Below, piece after piece: positions 1 through 9,220 of a stretch of DNA of 64,000 nucleotides. The DNA lies in assembly GCA_017744715.1 (NCBI GenBank), contig JAGIAT010000002.1:248001-312000 (forward strand), written 5' to 3'. This DNA comes from Niabella sp. Lineage in GTDB: Bacteria > Bacteroidota > Bacteroidia > Chitinophagales > Chitinophagaceae. The translations under genes and the position numbers were made by a program. Position 1 is the stretch's first letter. Each line of letters opens with the position of its first letter. The notes under the pieces are model-generated. The model was not told the DNA's origin. It did no database searches and saw only the letters and a program-made list of their open reading frames with translations.

Positions 1-689
1 CCATAAATAGCCTGGGTAGAGGCATCTTTCAGCAGGCTCACCGATTCAATTTCATTGGGCGAAATATACTCCAGGCTCTGGCTGGCGTTGTAGGAAACGG
101 GCACCCCGTCAATGACCACCAGCGGACCATTTCTCCGGATGGAGTTAAAGCCTCTTGCATAAATATTTGTGGTAGCACGGGACAATTCGGAATAGGTTTC
201 CATGGTGGTAAGCCCCGACAGCCGGCCCGCAAGCGTTTGTGTAAAATTCGCAACAGGAGCCCGCTCCAACACTTCACCGCTAACGGATGCAACCGCACCG
301 GAAACATCTTTACGCAACTGCCGGGAATATCCAAGCTGTACGGTTTCATATTCGTTATGCACATCGGGCTGCAGTTGAATGTTTTGCTCTTTAGATACAT
401 CCACTTCGAAGGTCTGCGATTTATAACCGGCCTTGCTTACAACAAACGAGCGGCTGTTGTCATTAACGGTTAGCAGGTACACGCCTGTATTGCTGGTAAA
501 AACACCGTTTTTACCATTTGAAGAACTAACGGATGCGTCCGGCACCGGCCGGTTCCATTCATCAGTGATCGTACCCTTTACCACGATCCCGGATTGTTGC
601 GCGGTTCCTTTCATCAACGGGCCGCTTAAAAGGAATGCCAGCAAAACCATCACCCTGTTAATCATTTTATAGTCCATGTAATTTCTCAT
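1..689 (-). CDS. SusC/RagA-like TonB-dependent receptor, N-terminal part (cut by window edge)
   Basis: This frame stays open from an ATG at 689 (alternatives at 677 and 665) to the window edge. It encodes a signal-peptide-like start, a carboxypeptidase-regulatory-like domain (GIVVKGTITDEWNRPVPDAS) and a SusC plug domain containing LVVIDGVPV and VSLLKDAST. About 229 residues are visible of a family usually near 1000. It follows the SusD gene by some 25 bases, so it is probably in the same operon. Its plug is clearly different from that of the SusC at 2690-5839, so this is a second receptor and not a duplicate end of the first. A cleavable signal peptide and outer-membrane location are inferred from the family; the substrate is unknown. 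Confidence 0.85.
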   Translation of the reverse strand, partial: MRNYMDYKMINRVMVLLAFLLSGPLMKGTAQQSGIVVKGTITDEWNRPVPDASVSSSNGKNGVFTSNTGVYLLTVNDNSRSFVVSKAGYKSQTFEVDVSKEQNIQLQPDVHNEYETVQLGYSRQLRKDVSGAVASVSGEVLERAPVANFTQTLAGRLSGLTTMETYSELSRATTNIYARGFNSIRRNGPLVVIDGVPVSYNASQSLEYISPNEIESVSLLKDASTQAIY

Positions 690-714
690 TATTTTCTATT
701 AAACATTTTTACAC

Positions 715-2634
715 TTACCAGCCGCGATTTTGCCACACCTGCCCGGTATTACTCAGGAGTATGTTTGCTTCGTTGAGCGGGATGGGGAGCCAAAGAAATT
801 TGTTTTCATAGCAGGCCCGGGGAGTGGGCCGTATCAGGCGGCGGCCGTATGTATACGTTCCATCGGTATTGCGTTTGATTTCCGCAGCCGTAAGCCATTT
901 ATCGGTTTTGGATAAATCGCCCTCGGGGCTGGTCCACCTGCGGATATCGAAATAACGGTTCTCCTCCATTGCCAGCTCTACCCGGCGCTCCTGGCGTACC
1001 CGTAAAATCAATTGCGCTTTCGATAGTCCCTGCGGCAGATCAGGCATCCCCACCCTTCTCCGGATCTCATTCACCGCAGCATAGGCCTCATCCGGATGTG
1101 CGGACTCCGCGGCTGCTTCTGCAAAATTGAGGATCACTTCTCCCAGCCGGAACAACTTCCAGTTGGCACCACCAACCGGGTTATTATTACTGCTGGTCGG
1201 ATGTAAAAATTTACGTTCAAAATAACCGGTTCGTGTAGCCCTTCTTACCGCCGGGTCCAGGCCCGTTTGCGGCTCGCCCACATAAGTAGTAATGATACGG
1301 GTGCGCTGCACTTTTCCTCCGGGATAGTTTTCGGGCGACTCCTTTACTTCATCAAAATTCCAAAGGCAATACCTTTTGGATCCGTTGTAATAGATCGACG
1401 CATAAAAACGGGGATCACGGTTTGCATAGGGATTCTGCGGATTGTACATTGTATTATCCGGGTTATAATTGGGCTGCAAATGCTGCTCGTCCGTATACGG
1501 ATTTGCCAGATCCAGGATCGGCTGTCCGTCTTTCGTTTCATAAGCATCTACCAGTTCCTGTGTTGGGCAGGTGCCCGATTTATACCCGTCCTGTGCGCCG
1601 ATGCCATCAATATTCCATATGTTTCCCTGCCCGTCCCGGCTTTGATAAATGGTTTCCTTATCCACCGGCGTGGCCGAATAGGCCATTGTTTGGGTGAAAT
1701 ATTCGTTATACAACGCGGCTTTTTCATTTTTATCGGGTCCGATAAATGCGATGTCCGAAAGATAGGTTTGCGGCTGGTTTACTTTATTATAAAGTTCATA
1801 GCCCTGATCCCGCAGGTTTTGTAACGAGGCTTTATTGACCTGGTAGGCCTCATCCCAATAATTTTTTCCTCCGTTATTTAAAGGGCTGGCGGCAAAAAGA
1901 ATCATCTTCGATTTGATGGCCTCCGCCATCGCCTTTTGCACACGGCCCCCTTCACCCGAAACCGTAATGCGCCAGGGTAAATCCGGAATGGCGAGTGCAG
2001 AGTCGCAATCGGCCATAATAAATTTTACCACTTCATAATAAGAAGCCTTTTTCAGCTTTGAAAAATCATCTTTAAAATGATAGGGGGCACTTTGGATGGG
2101 GAGCACGGCTCCAAACCATTTCAACAATTCTGAGTAATAGTACGCCCGCAACACATGGGCCTCTGCCTTCCAGCGGTTCCGGACGGATTCCTGTATGCCC
2201 TCTACAGACTGGATGCGGCTCAGGAAATAACTGCAGTTATAAATCATGTTCCAGTAACGGGCATAATAATCTCCGTTGCCGGCATCTGCGCTGACATTCG
2301 TGGCTGGGTGATTGGAAGCGGACGCATTTCCGCTATACATGCGCCCGGACGACAACGTAGGCTCTGCTTCTGCATCGGTATCCCAGGCCTCGTCGCTCCA
2401 TACCACGGGGCCCCTGCACCAGAAATAATAACGGGTTCCTTTTGCCGGCATATTATTGTAGCAGGTATTCAGGTAAGCCGAGGCCTTCGCACTGTCTGCA
2501 AAAACCTCGTCCAATGTAATTTTTCCATCCGGCGCCGTATTTAACGCCTTGTTACAGGAAAAAAATGCGCCCATCATTATTGCCAGGAAAAACAAACACG
2601 GTATCCTGTTTAAAAATGTATTGCTCTGTTTCAT
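715..2634 (-). CDS. SusD/RagB-family outer-membrane lipoprotein
   Basis: The SusD family supplies the surface-exposed glycan- or nutrient-binding lipoprotein that caps a SusC channel. The ATG at 2634 puts the lipoprotein signal in place: hydrophobic LFFLAIMMGAFFSC with the acylated Cys at about residue 27. An upstream in-frame start at 2679 would add 15 residues before the signal and is less likely. The C-terminal half has typical SusD features such as EVILNFAEAAAE, YAAVNEIRRRVG, RQERRVELAMEENRYFDIRRW and WLPIPLNE. At about 639 residues it is longer than many SusD proteins. It lies 55 bases downstream of the SusC gene and just upstream of a second SusC-like gene. No glycoside hydrolase is visible in this operon, so the substrate cannot be named. 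Confidence 0.92.
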   Translation of the reverse strand: MKQSNTFLNRIPCLFFLAIMMGAFFSCNKALNTAPDGKITLDEVFADSAKASAYLNTCYNNMPAKGTRYYFWCRGPVVWSDEAWDTDAEAEPTLSSGRMYSGNASASNHPATNVSADAGNGDYYARYWNMIYNCSYFLSRIQSVEGIQESVRNRWKAEAHVLRAYYYSELLKWFGAVLPIQSAPYHFKDDFSKLKKASYYEVVKFIMADCDSALAIPDLPWRITVSGEGGRVQKAMAEAIKSKMILFAASPLNNGGKNYWDEAYQVNKASLQNLRDQGYELYNKVNQPQTYLSDIAFIGPDKNEKAALYNEYFTQTMAYSATPVDKETIYQSRDGQGNIWNIDGIGAQDGYKSGTCPTQELVDAYETKDGQPILDLANPYTDEQHLQPNYNPDNTMYNPQNPYANRDPRFYASIYYNGSKRYCLWNFDEVKESPENYPGGKVQRTRIITTYVGEPQTGLDPAVRRATRTGYFERKFLHPTSSNNNPVGGANWKLFRLGEVILNFAEAAAESAHPDEAYAAVNEIRRRVGMPDLPQGLSKAQLILRVRQERRVELAMEENRYFDIRRWTSPEGDLSKTDKWLTAAEIKRNTDGTYTYGRRLIRPTPRACYENKFLWLPIPLNEANILLSNTGQVWQNRGW

Positions 2635-2689
2635 TTTTTGATCATTTGTTTTGTTAAACAGCAAATTCTTTAAAACCATTTATCGGGGA

Positions 2690-5600
2690 TCAGAACGTAA
2701 TGCTTGCGCCAAAATTCAGCGTCTTGGTAACGGGGTATAATAAGGCATCCGGCACCTCCGGATCCTGATGATACATCCGCAGTTTATCCCAGGTAAAATA
2801 GTTGTATGCACTGATGTAGACGCGCAGGTTTTTAACCGTCAGTCTTTTCAGCAGGTCCGGCGGCAATGTATAAGCAAGCTCTATATTCTTCAACCGGATG
2901 AAGGAACGGTCCATAATAAAAAAGTCGTTGGCCACATGGTTGGTTGTGCTCTGTGTACTGAGCGCGGGATAAGTGATCTTTTCCCCGTTGCTGTACCGTT
3001 CGGCAGTCCAGGCCGTTCGTTGATACCCAAAATAGGTGCCCAGCTTAATGTTCTCGTATACGCCCTGTTCGCTGTAAAACGCTGAAAACTTTCCTACTCC
3101 CTGGAAGAACGGTGTAAATTCGATGCCTTTATACCGGAGGGCAAACATCAATCCATAGGTCACCTGCGGCACACTGCTTGAATATCCGATGGGAGCCTGA
3201 TCCTTGGCATCAATGACGCCATCGTTATTCAAATCGATGTATTTAAGATAGCCCACCCGCGGCGTGCCGAATCCATATTTAATGCGCGACAGGTATTCAT
3301 CCAGCTCTTCCTTGGAGTTGAAATAACCATTGCCATTGCTGTAGTCAACCCTGTACCCCCATTGCTGCCCCAGTGCATACCCCGTGGTCCGGTACGGAAA
3401 CGGATAAGAATCATCCCGGATGGGCTCATCCATAAACTTTACTTTATTCTTATTGAATCCATAGTTTCCTTTTATCATTAAGGAAAGGTCTTTCGTATAG
3501 CTTTTGTTGTAGGTTATTTCCAGTTCATAGCCCCTGTTATCTACCACACCCATATTTACTTTGGGCAGGTTACCGATCGGCATGCCCTGCAAAACCGGCA
3601 CGGATGCCCGGGTGATCAGGATATCGGTCCGGTTATCCGTAAAGTAGTCAAACGTAACGGTCAGGCTCCGGAACAATCCCAGCTCAATACCATAGTTCCG
3701 TTTTGTAGCTGTTTCCCAGGTAATGTCCGGATTCCCCAGCAGCCCGATATTCACCCGCTGACCGCGGCCCAGGCTTCCGAGCACACCACCGCCCAGGGTA
3801 ATATTATCCAGGTAAAGAAATCTTGATGAAGAAATACGGTCGTTACCTACCTTACCATAGGATGCCCGGAGTTTCAGATTGCTTACTACAGGAATCAGCG
3901 GTTTAAAGAATTTTTCATTACTGATTACCCAGCCGGCAGATGCTGCGGGAAAAAAGCCAAACCGCTTTGCAGGTGAAAACTGTTCAGACCCGTTATACCC
4001 CATATTAAATTCTGCCAGGTAACGATTATCATACGCATACGTAAAGCGACCGGAAAACCCGATCACGTTAAAAGGAATTTCACCGCCGGTTGATTCCCAG
4101 TTATCGCGCTGTGCCAACGCCATACCGGTTACAGCATGTTTATCAAATGAGCGGCTATAGTTGATCGATCCCTGTAAATTGATATTATAACGGGAATCAG
4201 CACCTCTTGTAATGCTCATCAGCTCTTCATCGGGCCGTTTTAATCCATAGGAAAGCTGGTCATTATCCGTATTCACATCTGCCAGGTAAAGGCGTTGCGA
4301 CTGCTTGCCCTGCATGGCCGTGGTTGCTTTAGAATCATAGGAGATCATCCCCTTTATGCTCAACCCTTTTGTTACTATCCGGCTCAGATCCCAATCCATT
4401 CCCAGGGAGGAATTCAGATTAGAACGCACCTCCTTTCTAAAGCCGGCGCGGTTGATGACCTCGTATGCGGAACGGTCCAGGTATATGGGATCAACCAACT
4501 GTCCGGGTGCCACACCAAAACCTTCTATTGTGGTGGGTCCCGGGGTAATGGGCAGCACGGTCTGTGCCTGGTACATAATATCGCGCATCATCCAGCGGGT
4601 ATCATTACCGGGATAGATCCAGGCCGCGGGCATGTTTACTTTTTCGATATAGCTGCCAATATTCAGGAATGCTTTCAGCGACTTCGTAATCTTATAATCC
4701 AGGTTCGCCCTGAAGCTGTACCGGTCCATAAACGAGGAAGGATCATAGCCCAGCTGTGATTTCGGTTCGGTTTTCAGATTGCCGCCCTGGTGTAAAAAGG
4801 TACCGTTCACAAAGTAACTGATCTTGTTTGTTCCGCCGCTGGCGCTCAGGTTCACCCGCGACTGCGGCGTATACCGGGAGATCATCATCCGGTAATAATC
4901 GTTATCGGGATACATATATTTAAGTACACTTGCCTTTCGCTCATAATCGGGATCAGCAGGATCAAGGCCGGCAAGCGGATTCATATATTTATCAATATCC
5001 TTTTGCGTATACGGCAGGGCGATGCCATCGTTGGCAGCGGCCTCATTTCTTAAATTAAGGTAGTCCACAGAATGCAAGCGCTCCGGCTCGCGGGTAAATG
5101 AAGTATAGCTTTGGTCAATACTTGCATTATACTGCGTTTTGCCCTCCACACCCCTGCGGGTGGTAATCAGGATAACGCCGTTGGCACCGCGCACACCAAA
5201 CACAGCGGTAGAAGAGGCATCTTTCAGCACGGAAACAGACGCTACTTCATTCGGATCCAATGTGCGTATATTATCACGCGGTACCCCGTCAATGAGTATT
5301 AACGGAGCATTGGAATTGGTTGTGGCCATACCGCGCAGGTACATGGTGGCATCATCCCGCCCCGGCTGCCCGCCGTCCTGTTGTACAACAGACAAACCGG
5401 CAAGGCGCCCGGCCAGCGCATTGGCAAGACTGGCCGAAGAACTTTGCTTCAACTGCTCGGTTGTAACCGTAGATACGGCACCGGTAACGGTCACCTTTTT
5501 TTGCGAGCCATAGGCAATAACGACCACATCATCCATTCCGGTTACATTCGAAACCAGCTGCACCACGCCATTGCCGAGTGCCGATACGGCAATCGTTTGA

Positions 5601-5839
5601 TCCTGGTACCCGACACTGGAAAAAACAAGGCGTGCCGTTTCTTTAGCCTTGAGTGAAAACGCTCCATTTTCATCGGTGACCGTTCCCTGGGAACTACCTG
5701 CAATACTTACGGATGCGCCGGCAAGAGGAAGGGATGTTTCTGAGTCCAGAACAACGCCCTTTAAAACCTGTTCGTTCTGCGCAAATGCCAGGTTCAGGCA
5801 AAGCGAGAACACGATCACCAAATAACGCTTAAGTCTCAT
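2690..5839 (-). CDS. SusC/RagA-family TonB-linked outer-membrane receptor
   Basis: This is a full-length SusC of 1049 residues. It forms a TonB-powered outer-membrane channel with the SusD encoded next to it. Residues 1-20 are a signal peptide (cleavage near AFA-Q). Residues 25-100 are the carboxypeptidase-regulatory-like domain. The plug begins with MDDVVVIAYGSQKK and continues with the SusC signatures LILIDGVPRD, VSVLKDASSTAVFGVRGANGVILITT. The protein ends in FGASITF, the aromatic C-terminus expected for barrel insertion. It has no STN domain, so direct sigma/anti-sigma signalling is not expected, and no FecR or ECF sigma gene adjoins it. A long leader or regulatory region lies upstream. 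Confidence 0.95.
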   Translation of the reverse strand: MRLKRYLVIVFSLCLNLAFAQNEQVLKGVVLDSETSLPLAGASVSIAGSSQGTVTDENGAFSLKAKETARLVFSSVGYQDQTIAVSALGNGVVQLVSNVTGMDDVVVIAYGSQKKVTVTGAVSTVTTEQLKQSSSASLANALAGRLAGLSVVQQDGGQPGRDDATMYLRGMATTNSNAPLILIDGVPRDNIRTLDPNEVASVSVLKDASSTAVFGVRGANGVILITTRRGVEGKTQYNASIDQSYTSFTREPERLHSVDYLNLRNEAAANDGIALPYTQKDIDKYMNPLAGLDPADPDYERKASVLKYMYPDNDYYRMMISRYTPQSRVNLSASGGTNKISYFVNGTFLHQGGNLKTEPKSQLGYDPSSFMDRYSFRANLDYKITKSLKAFLNIGSYIEKVNMPAAWIYPGNDTRWMMRDIMYQAQTVLPITPGPTTIEGFGVAPGQLVDPIYLDRSAYEVINRAGFRKEVRSNLNSSLGMDWDLSRIVTKGLSIKGMISYDSKATTAMQGKQSQRLYLADVNTDNDQLSYGLKRPDEELMSITRGADSRYNINLQGSINYSRSFDKHAVTGMALAQRDNWESTGGEIPFNVIGFSGRFTYAYDNRYLAEFNMGYNGSEQFSPAKRFGFFPAASAGWVISNEKFFKPLIPVVSNLKLRASYGKVGNDRISSSRFLYLDNITLGGGVLGSLGRGQRVNIGLLGNPDITWETATKRNYGIELGLFRSLTVTFDYFTDNRTDILITRASVPVLQGMPIGNLPKVNMGVVDNRGYELEITYNKSYTKDLSLMIKGNYGFNKNKVKFMDEPIRDDSYPFPYRTTGYALGQQWGYRVDYSNGNGYFNSKEELDEYLSRIKYGFGTPRVGYLKYIDLNNDGVIDAKDQAPIGYSSSVPQVTYGLMFALRYKGIEFTPFFQGVGKFSAFYSEQGVYENIKLGTYFGYQRTAWTAERYSNGEKITYPALSTQSTTNHVANDFFIMDRSFIRLKNIELAYTLPPDLLKRLTVKNLRVYISAYNYFTWDKLRMYHQDPEVPDALLYPVTKTLNFGASITF

Positions 5840-6737
5840 AGTTAAGTTATCCTTGTTTAAAAAATTGAATAAAAGATCCCCTTCCCCTTTTAAAAGGAGT
5901 TTTTTCAGGAGTCATAAAAAAAGAAGCCCATCCCGGTAATCAGCGTTTGATTTCGGACGGTCCGCTCACATCGGACAGGCTGGTGTTGTTAATTACTACC
6001 TACCGGAGGTAGCATACAAATCAGGTAACGGTGGAAAAGGCTTTAACCGCAAACAGTTTCATCTGATTGGTTTTAATGAGTTAAAAATGATGTTTCATTT
6101 TGTTGAAATACATTTCATTTGCAATGCAATCGTTTACGTTAACGAAAATCAGTAAACTTTTCGAAACAACCGTCCTGCACTCTCCTGATACGGATCAGGT
6201 ATCTTTAAAACTTCAAAAAATAATAACCTGTTTTAAAAAGATACGTTTATTAGGTACTGCTTTTTCGCCGGCAGGTTGCGCAGATGTTGATAGATGCCAT
6301 CGCATATATATCCATCAAAAAACGCAACGTATGCGCTTACCGCCGCACTGCGCTTGATGCTACGTTCGTTGCTTTATGCTGTAAGGGTAACGGCGCGCTG
6401 CGTCTTTGTGTATTTGCATTTATTGCATACAAGCTGGCAGAAGGCGCTGATCCTATAAGCAACCGGATACGAATCCGTCACATTTAAATTTAAAAAACCG
6501 TCGGGTTAATCTTCCTCTTTTCAAAGCACAGCGCAGCGCCGATCTTATAAGTAAACAACCGGGCAGATAGTGAAGCTGCAACGCAGTGGCAACAGGCGGT
6601 TTACATAACATTGCAAGCGCCAGGCAATACATTTAACAATAACGACAGGATTTAAAGCTAGCCGCATCATTTTTCTGTACAAGATTGGAGCAAAAACACG
6701 GATTTAACATTATATTTAATGTAAATTTTGTTTTCGT
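5840..6737. other. Long divergent intergenic region between susC and the efflux operon
   Basis: No convincing gene was found. The AT-rich right part has two small open frames (about 6100-6487), but they have no recognisable motif, signal peptide or start context. The left part is presumably the 5' leader of the minus-strand susC. It contains short palindromes: CTACC-GGA-GGTAG at 6000-6012, and three alternating CGGAC/GTCCG segments at 5954-5976 that could form competing small hairpins. A poly-A-flanked inverted repeat CCCTTTTAAAAGG lies near 5885-5898. I could not find a TAnnTTTG box for susC. Near 6685-6718 a weak TTG and TATATTTA pair could serve the plus-strand operon. Confidence 0.5.
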
Positions 6738-8162
6738 ATGAAATATTTTTTCATAATGAAAAATATGCTGCCGCTGCTCCTGCTCTTGCTGCTGTTCCAC
6801 AGCAATAGCAGGGCCCAATCTGCACCAGGTTTCAGGGAGCTTTTAGATAGTGCGCTGGTGCGGGATGCAGACCTGAAAATGCAGCTGACCAAAAATAAAA
6901 TCACCGGGCTGGATCAGCGCAAGCTCAAAGACATCTTCCTGCCCACTCTGCAGGCCAGCGGTATGGCCGGCTACATGAATGCCACGGCCCACCTGATTTC
7001 CCCGGAGATCAACCTGCAGCCCTTTTTGGATATTCCCCAGGGCAAATACAATAATAACCTGAATATTTCCGGGTTTTCCGGTCTTGCCAAGGCCGATGCA
7101 AAAATGCTGCTGTATTCCGGAGGCAAGGTACAATACCTGGGAAAGGCACTGGATGAAAAAAAACAATCGGAAGCCGCCCTGCTGGAAAAAACGCAGGATG
7201 AAGTGGTTGCCATGCTCTCCAGGGCTTATGATCAGCTGGCCCTCGTGCATCAATCGAAAAAAGTACTGGACGAAAGCAAAAAAAGGCTGGACGCTAATAA
7301 GAAAACGGCCGACAAGGCATTGGGCTACGGACTGATCACGCCCTACGATCACAAAAAGATCGAACTGGCCCAGGCCACGCTGGATGCGAAAGTAGCCGAA
7401 TACGAAGGTAAAAAAGAGTTGCTGCTAACCCAGCTGGAGGTGTTAACAGGCGTTGCCAAAGAGCGGCTCCGGATGATTGAACCGGTATTGACACCCATCA
7501 CACCTGCAGCGCCTCAAAAAACCATTGAAGACCGCGCCGAACTGCGGGCACTGGAACATGGCATCCGCGCCAGCGATTTTAAAGTAAGAGCAGAAAAAAC
7601 CTGGTGGATCCCCAAGGTACAGCTGATGGCCTCTGCCTATTACCTGGGCCTTTATGGCAGCCGGTGGAAAACCTCCGAGAATATCATTCCGCCGATCCCC
7701 AGCATTGGCTATCCCGGCCGTAAACTGGACTGGCACCCCGCCAGCCTGAATGTTTTCCCCATCCTGAGGGCGGGCGTAGGGTTTCAATGGTCCATCTTCG
7801 ACGGCAGGGAAGGACAACGTGCCGTTGAGCTGGCGTTGGTAGACCGGGAGCTCTTGCAGCACCAGAAAGAAGATGCCTTACGAAAGCTGACACTTAACCA
7901 GGCCAACAACCAATCCGGGTATGATATTGCCAATGCACAGATCGCCTTAAAAAGAAAGCAAAAAGAACTGGCTCAAAATGCACTGGTGCAGGCCGAAAAA
8001 GAATTCCGGTATGGCATGGCCAAATCGATGCAGCTGGTAGAAGCCGAAAGCGACCTCGAAGCAGCAGAACTGGAATATCAGAATGCCCTGTTCAACCAGC
8101 GCAGGGCCGCCATCGAACTGATGCGGTCGACCCAGGAGCTGGATATAACAAAATTGTATTAA
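6738..8162 (+). CDS. TolC-family outer-membrane efflux protein
   Basis: TolC-family proteins form trimeric outer-membrane exit ducts for type I secretion or multidrug efflux. The 474-residue product has an N-terminal signal peptide (MKNMLPLLLLLLLFHSNSRAQ), two long coiled-coil segments rich in Lys, Ala and Glu (about 90-240 and 370-470), and the internal repeat typical of the family. The second repeat has ELEYQNALFNQRRAAIELMRSTQEL. Start may be 6738 or the ATG at 6756; the latter directly precedes the hydrophobic stretch. It heads a three-gene run with an HlyD-like lipoprotein and an ABC-2 permease, giving a complete outer membrane to inner membrane path. The cargo is not indicated. Confidence 0.9.
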   Translation: MKYFFIMKNMLPLLLLLLLFHSNSRAQSAPGFRELLDSALVRDADLKMQLTKNKITGLDQRKLKDIFLPTLQASGMAGYMNATAHLISPEINLQPFLDIPQGKYNNNLNISGFSGLAKADAKMLLYSGGKVQYLGKALDEKKQSEAALLEKTQDEVVAMLSRAYDQLALVHQSKKVLDESKKRLDANKKTADKALGYGLITPYDHKKIELAQATLDAKVAEYEGKKELLLTQLEVLTGVAKERLRMIEPVLTPITPAAPQKTIEDRAELRALEHGIRASDFKVRAEKTWWIPKVQLMASAYYLGLYGSRWKTSENIIPPIPSIGYPGRKLDWHPASLNVFPILRAGVGFQWSIFDGREGQRAVELALVDRELLQHQKEDALRKLTLNQANNQSGYDIANAQIALKRKQKELAQNALVQAEKEFRYGMAKSMQLVEAESDLEAAELEYQNALFNQRRAAIELMRSTQELDITKLY

Positions 8163-8179
8163 AGGAGCTATAAGCAGTC

Positions 8180-8238
8180 AGCTGATAACTGATAACTGAT
8201 GACTGATAACTGATAACTGATAGCTGAAAACTGAAGAC
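8180..8238. repeat. Degenerate tandem repeat, unit about TGATAACTGA
   Basis: Six or seven imperfect copies of a 10-base unit (TGATAACTGA, TGATGACTGA, TGATAGCTGA, TGAAAACTGA) fill the gap between the TolC and HlyD genes. The same family recurs at 24319-24350 and 24405-24454. The unit is not a CRISPR repeat because there are no spacers. Function unknown. Confidence 0.85.
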
Positions 8239-8256
8239 AAAAACTTTTTATAAAAA

Positions 8257-9213
8257 ATGAGTATCAATCGTTACCTGGTATGGATCGGTCTGCTGATACT
8301 GACCGGATGTGGCAATAAAAAAGACAAGCCCGTTGCCGTTGAGGGAAAGGTAAAAAAGGACGTGATCTCCTTTGCGCCGAAAGTTACGGGCAGGATCCTG
8401 AAGATCTATGTAACCGAAGGGCAAACGGTTAAAAAGGGCGATACCCTGGCATTGCTGGATGTGCCCGAAGTATCTGCAAAAATTGCCCAGGCCCAGGGAG
8501 CGGTTAGTGCCGCTACGGCGCAGGAACAAATGGCGCGGCACGGTGCTACAGCCGACCAGATGAAACAGCTGCAGGCGAAATACCGGGGATTGAAAGAGCA
8601 ATATACGTTTGCACAGAAATCGTTTGACCGGGCCACCAATATGTACAACGACAGCCTGATGTCGCCACAGGCCTATGATGAAGTTTATGCCAAGCTACAG
8701 GGCGCCAAGGCCCAGTACGACGCGGTGGTGGCAGAAATGGATGACGTAAAGAAAGGTACCCGTATTGAGAAGGTAGAAATGGCTTCCGGGCAAGCCTCCC
8801 AGGCAAAGGGTGCGTTGCAGGAAGCCAATGTGGCCTATTCCGAGCGGTATGTGATTGCCACCAACGACATGGAAATTGAAACCATCAGCCTGAATACCGG
8901 GGAACTGGCCACCGCGGGTTTTGCCCTGTTTAATGGATATATACCCGGCAGCACCTGGTTCCGGTTCACCATTCCGGAAAGCAGCATCGCCGCCTATAAA
9001 AAAGATCAGCAGGTGCAGGTACAGGTGGTATACAATAAAGAAGTAGTCAGCGGATCCATTTTATATATCAAACAGCTGACCCGCTATGCCGATATTACAA
9101 CGGCGTATCCAGACTACCAGCTTCAGGATGCCGTTTATGAGATCAAGGTAAAACCCACAGATACGGCAAAGGCCGGCAATGTATTGGTAAATGCAAATGT
9201 GTTGCTGAAATAA
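8257..9213 (+). CDS. HlyD-family periplasmic adaptor, predicted lipoprotein
   Basis: This membrane-fusion protein (318 residues) would bridge the inner-membrane permease and the TolC duct. The signal LVWIGLLILTGC places a lipobox Cys at residue 18. A biotinyl-lipoyl-like half (ISFAPKVTGRILKIYVTEGQTVKKGDTLALLD, in shortened form KVTGRILKIYVTEGQ) is followed by an alpha-helical hairpin (about 75-185). A second lipoyl/beta-barrel part has YVIATNDMEIETISLNTGE. Lipid anchoring replaces the N-terminal transmembrane helix of many HlyD proteins. It ends 7 bases before the permease start, so the two are almost certainly cotranscribed. Confidence 0.88.
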   Translation: MSINRYLVWIGLLILTGCGNKKDKPVAVEGKVKKDVISFAPKVTGRILKIYVTEGQTVKKGDTLALLDVPEVSAKIAQAQGAVSAATAQEQMARHGATADQMKQLQAKYRGLKEQYTFAQKSFDRATNMYNDSLMSPQAYDEVYAKLQGAKAQYDAVVAEMDDVKKGTRIEKVEMASGQASQAKGALQEANVAYSERYVIATNDMEIETISLNTGELATAGFALFNGYIPGSTWFRFTIPESSIAAYKKDQQVQVQVVYNKEVVSGSILYIKQLTRYADITTAYPDYQLQDAVYEIKVKPTDTAKAGNVLVNANVLLK

Positions 9214-9220
9214 TTTGTTT

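Noticed and set aside
5881..5908. Plus-strand terminator CCCTTTTAAAAGGAG followed by T6
   Set aside because: No plus-strand gene lies upstream, and the stem is short and A+T-rich.
6100..6487. Two small plus-strand ORFs in the susC leader region
   Set aside because: No motif, signal or start context; composition is like intergenic DNA.
8180..8238. CRISPR-like repeat array
   Set aside because: Units are contiguous, only about 10 bases, imperfect and without spacers; no cas genes in the window.
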